Shown here: piece by piece, positions 5,361-5,556 of the stretch
How positions within the stretch are numbered: position 1 is the first letter of the stretch
How the letters are laid out: each line of letters opens with the position of its first letter
Made by a program: the position numbers and the translations under genes
Assembly (NCBI GenBank): GCA_017627975.1
Contig: JAGAFT010000163.1
Location: 1-5,556 of the forward strand
From: Oscillospiraceae bacterium
GTDB taxonomy: Bacteria > Bacillota_A > Clostridia > Oscillospirales > Oscillospiraceae
Reading direction: 5' to 3'
Length of the DNA: 5,556 nucleotides
The notes under the pieces: model-generated
The model's input: the letters and a program-made list of their open reading frames with translations, nothing else
Database searches by the model: none
What the model was told of the DNA's origin: nothing

Positions 5361-5556
5361 ATGGAAGCGATTACCGCCAAAACACCCTGGGCGAACCAGA
5401 TGGACCAGATCCCCATGCATCTCGACTACTTCGAGGGCTCCATGGTCGAGAAGGTCATGCAGATCGCCGAGCAGTATCCCAACAACATTGCCTTTGACTT
5501 CATGGGCAAGCACACCACCTACCGCCAGATGGTCAGGGAGATCGAGCGCTGCGCCC
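5361..5556 (+). CDS. AMP-forming acyl-CoA synthetase (partial, N-terminal 65 residues)
   Basis: Only the first 65 codons are in the window. The sequence resembles the N-terminus of long-chain fatty acid CoA ligases of the ANL superfamily: HLDYFEGSMVEKVMQIAEQYPNN (20-42), AFDFMGKHTTYRQM (44-57) and a helix REIERCA. Such enzymes activate a carboxylic acid with ATP to an acyl-adenylate and then form the CoA thioester. The AMP-binding P-loop and catalytic motifs lie outside the window, so activity and chain-length preference cannot be judged. AGGAG at 5348-5352, 8 nt before ATG, supports the start. The 33-bp gap with no terminator suggests co-transcription with the E2-like gene. Confidence 0.85.
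   Translation, partial: MEAITAKTPWANQMDQIPMHLDYFEGSMVEKVMQIAEQYPNNIAFDFMGKHTTYRQMVREIERCA

Overview
The window looks like chromosomal DNA from a fairly GC-rich anaerobic bacterium, most likely a gut-type Bacillota (Clostridia). This rests on the GC content (high fifties to about 60% by eye), strong AGGAGG-type ribosome binding sites, a TAT-exported flavin reductase with its own LysR regulator, and a CoA ligase of the kind common in Clostridia. A Coriobacteriia source cannot be excluded. There is no rRNA, tRNA, CRISPR array or insertion sequence.

Left part (1-3161, all minus strand). A gene cut by the left edge encodes a protein of the HemN/HemW (oxygen-independent coproporphyrinogen oxidase-like) radical SAM fold, in which the cluster-binding CxxxCxxC motif has decayed to a single Cys. 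Upstream of it lie three copies of TCCGGCCGG and a strong hairpin terminator. Further upstream is a 764-residue flavoprotein with a twin-arginine signal peptide, an FAD-binding fumarate reductase/urocanate reductase-type core and a C-terminal FMN-binding domain with a probable covalent FMN threonine. Residues that clamp dicarboxylates in fumarate reductases appear to be missing, so the electron acceptor is probably another organic molecule.

Middle (3162-4333). A divergent LysR-family regulator faces the reductase. The 181-bp gap holds a promoter for each direction and a perfect 9+9 bp inverted repeat with a T-N11-A core. The repeat sits about 66 bp upstream of the predicted reductase transcription start and on top of the predicted lysR start. 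This is the classical layout for a LysR protein that activates its neighbour and represses itself. The lysR gene ends at a strong terminator.

Right part (4355-5556, plus strand). A good sigma-70-type promoter starts an apparent operon. Its first gene is a 300-residue stand-alone protein of the 2-oxoacid dehydrogenase E2/chloramphenicol acetyltransferase fold, with Glu in place of the catalytic His. After 33 bp comes the start of an AMP-forming acyl-CoA synthetase, cut by the right edge. The pair suggests acyl-CoA formation and transfer or binding of the acyl group, but its substrate cannot be read from sequence.

Taken together, the left and middle parts look like an inducible respiratory reductase module for an unknown exogenous acceptor. 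The right part is probably a separate transcription unit.
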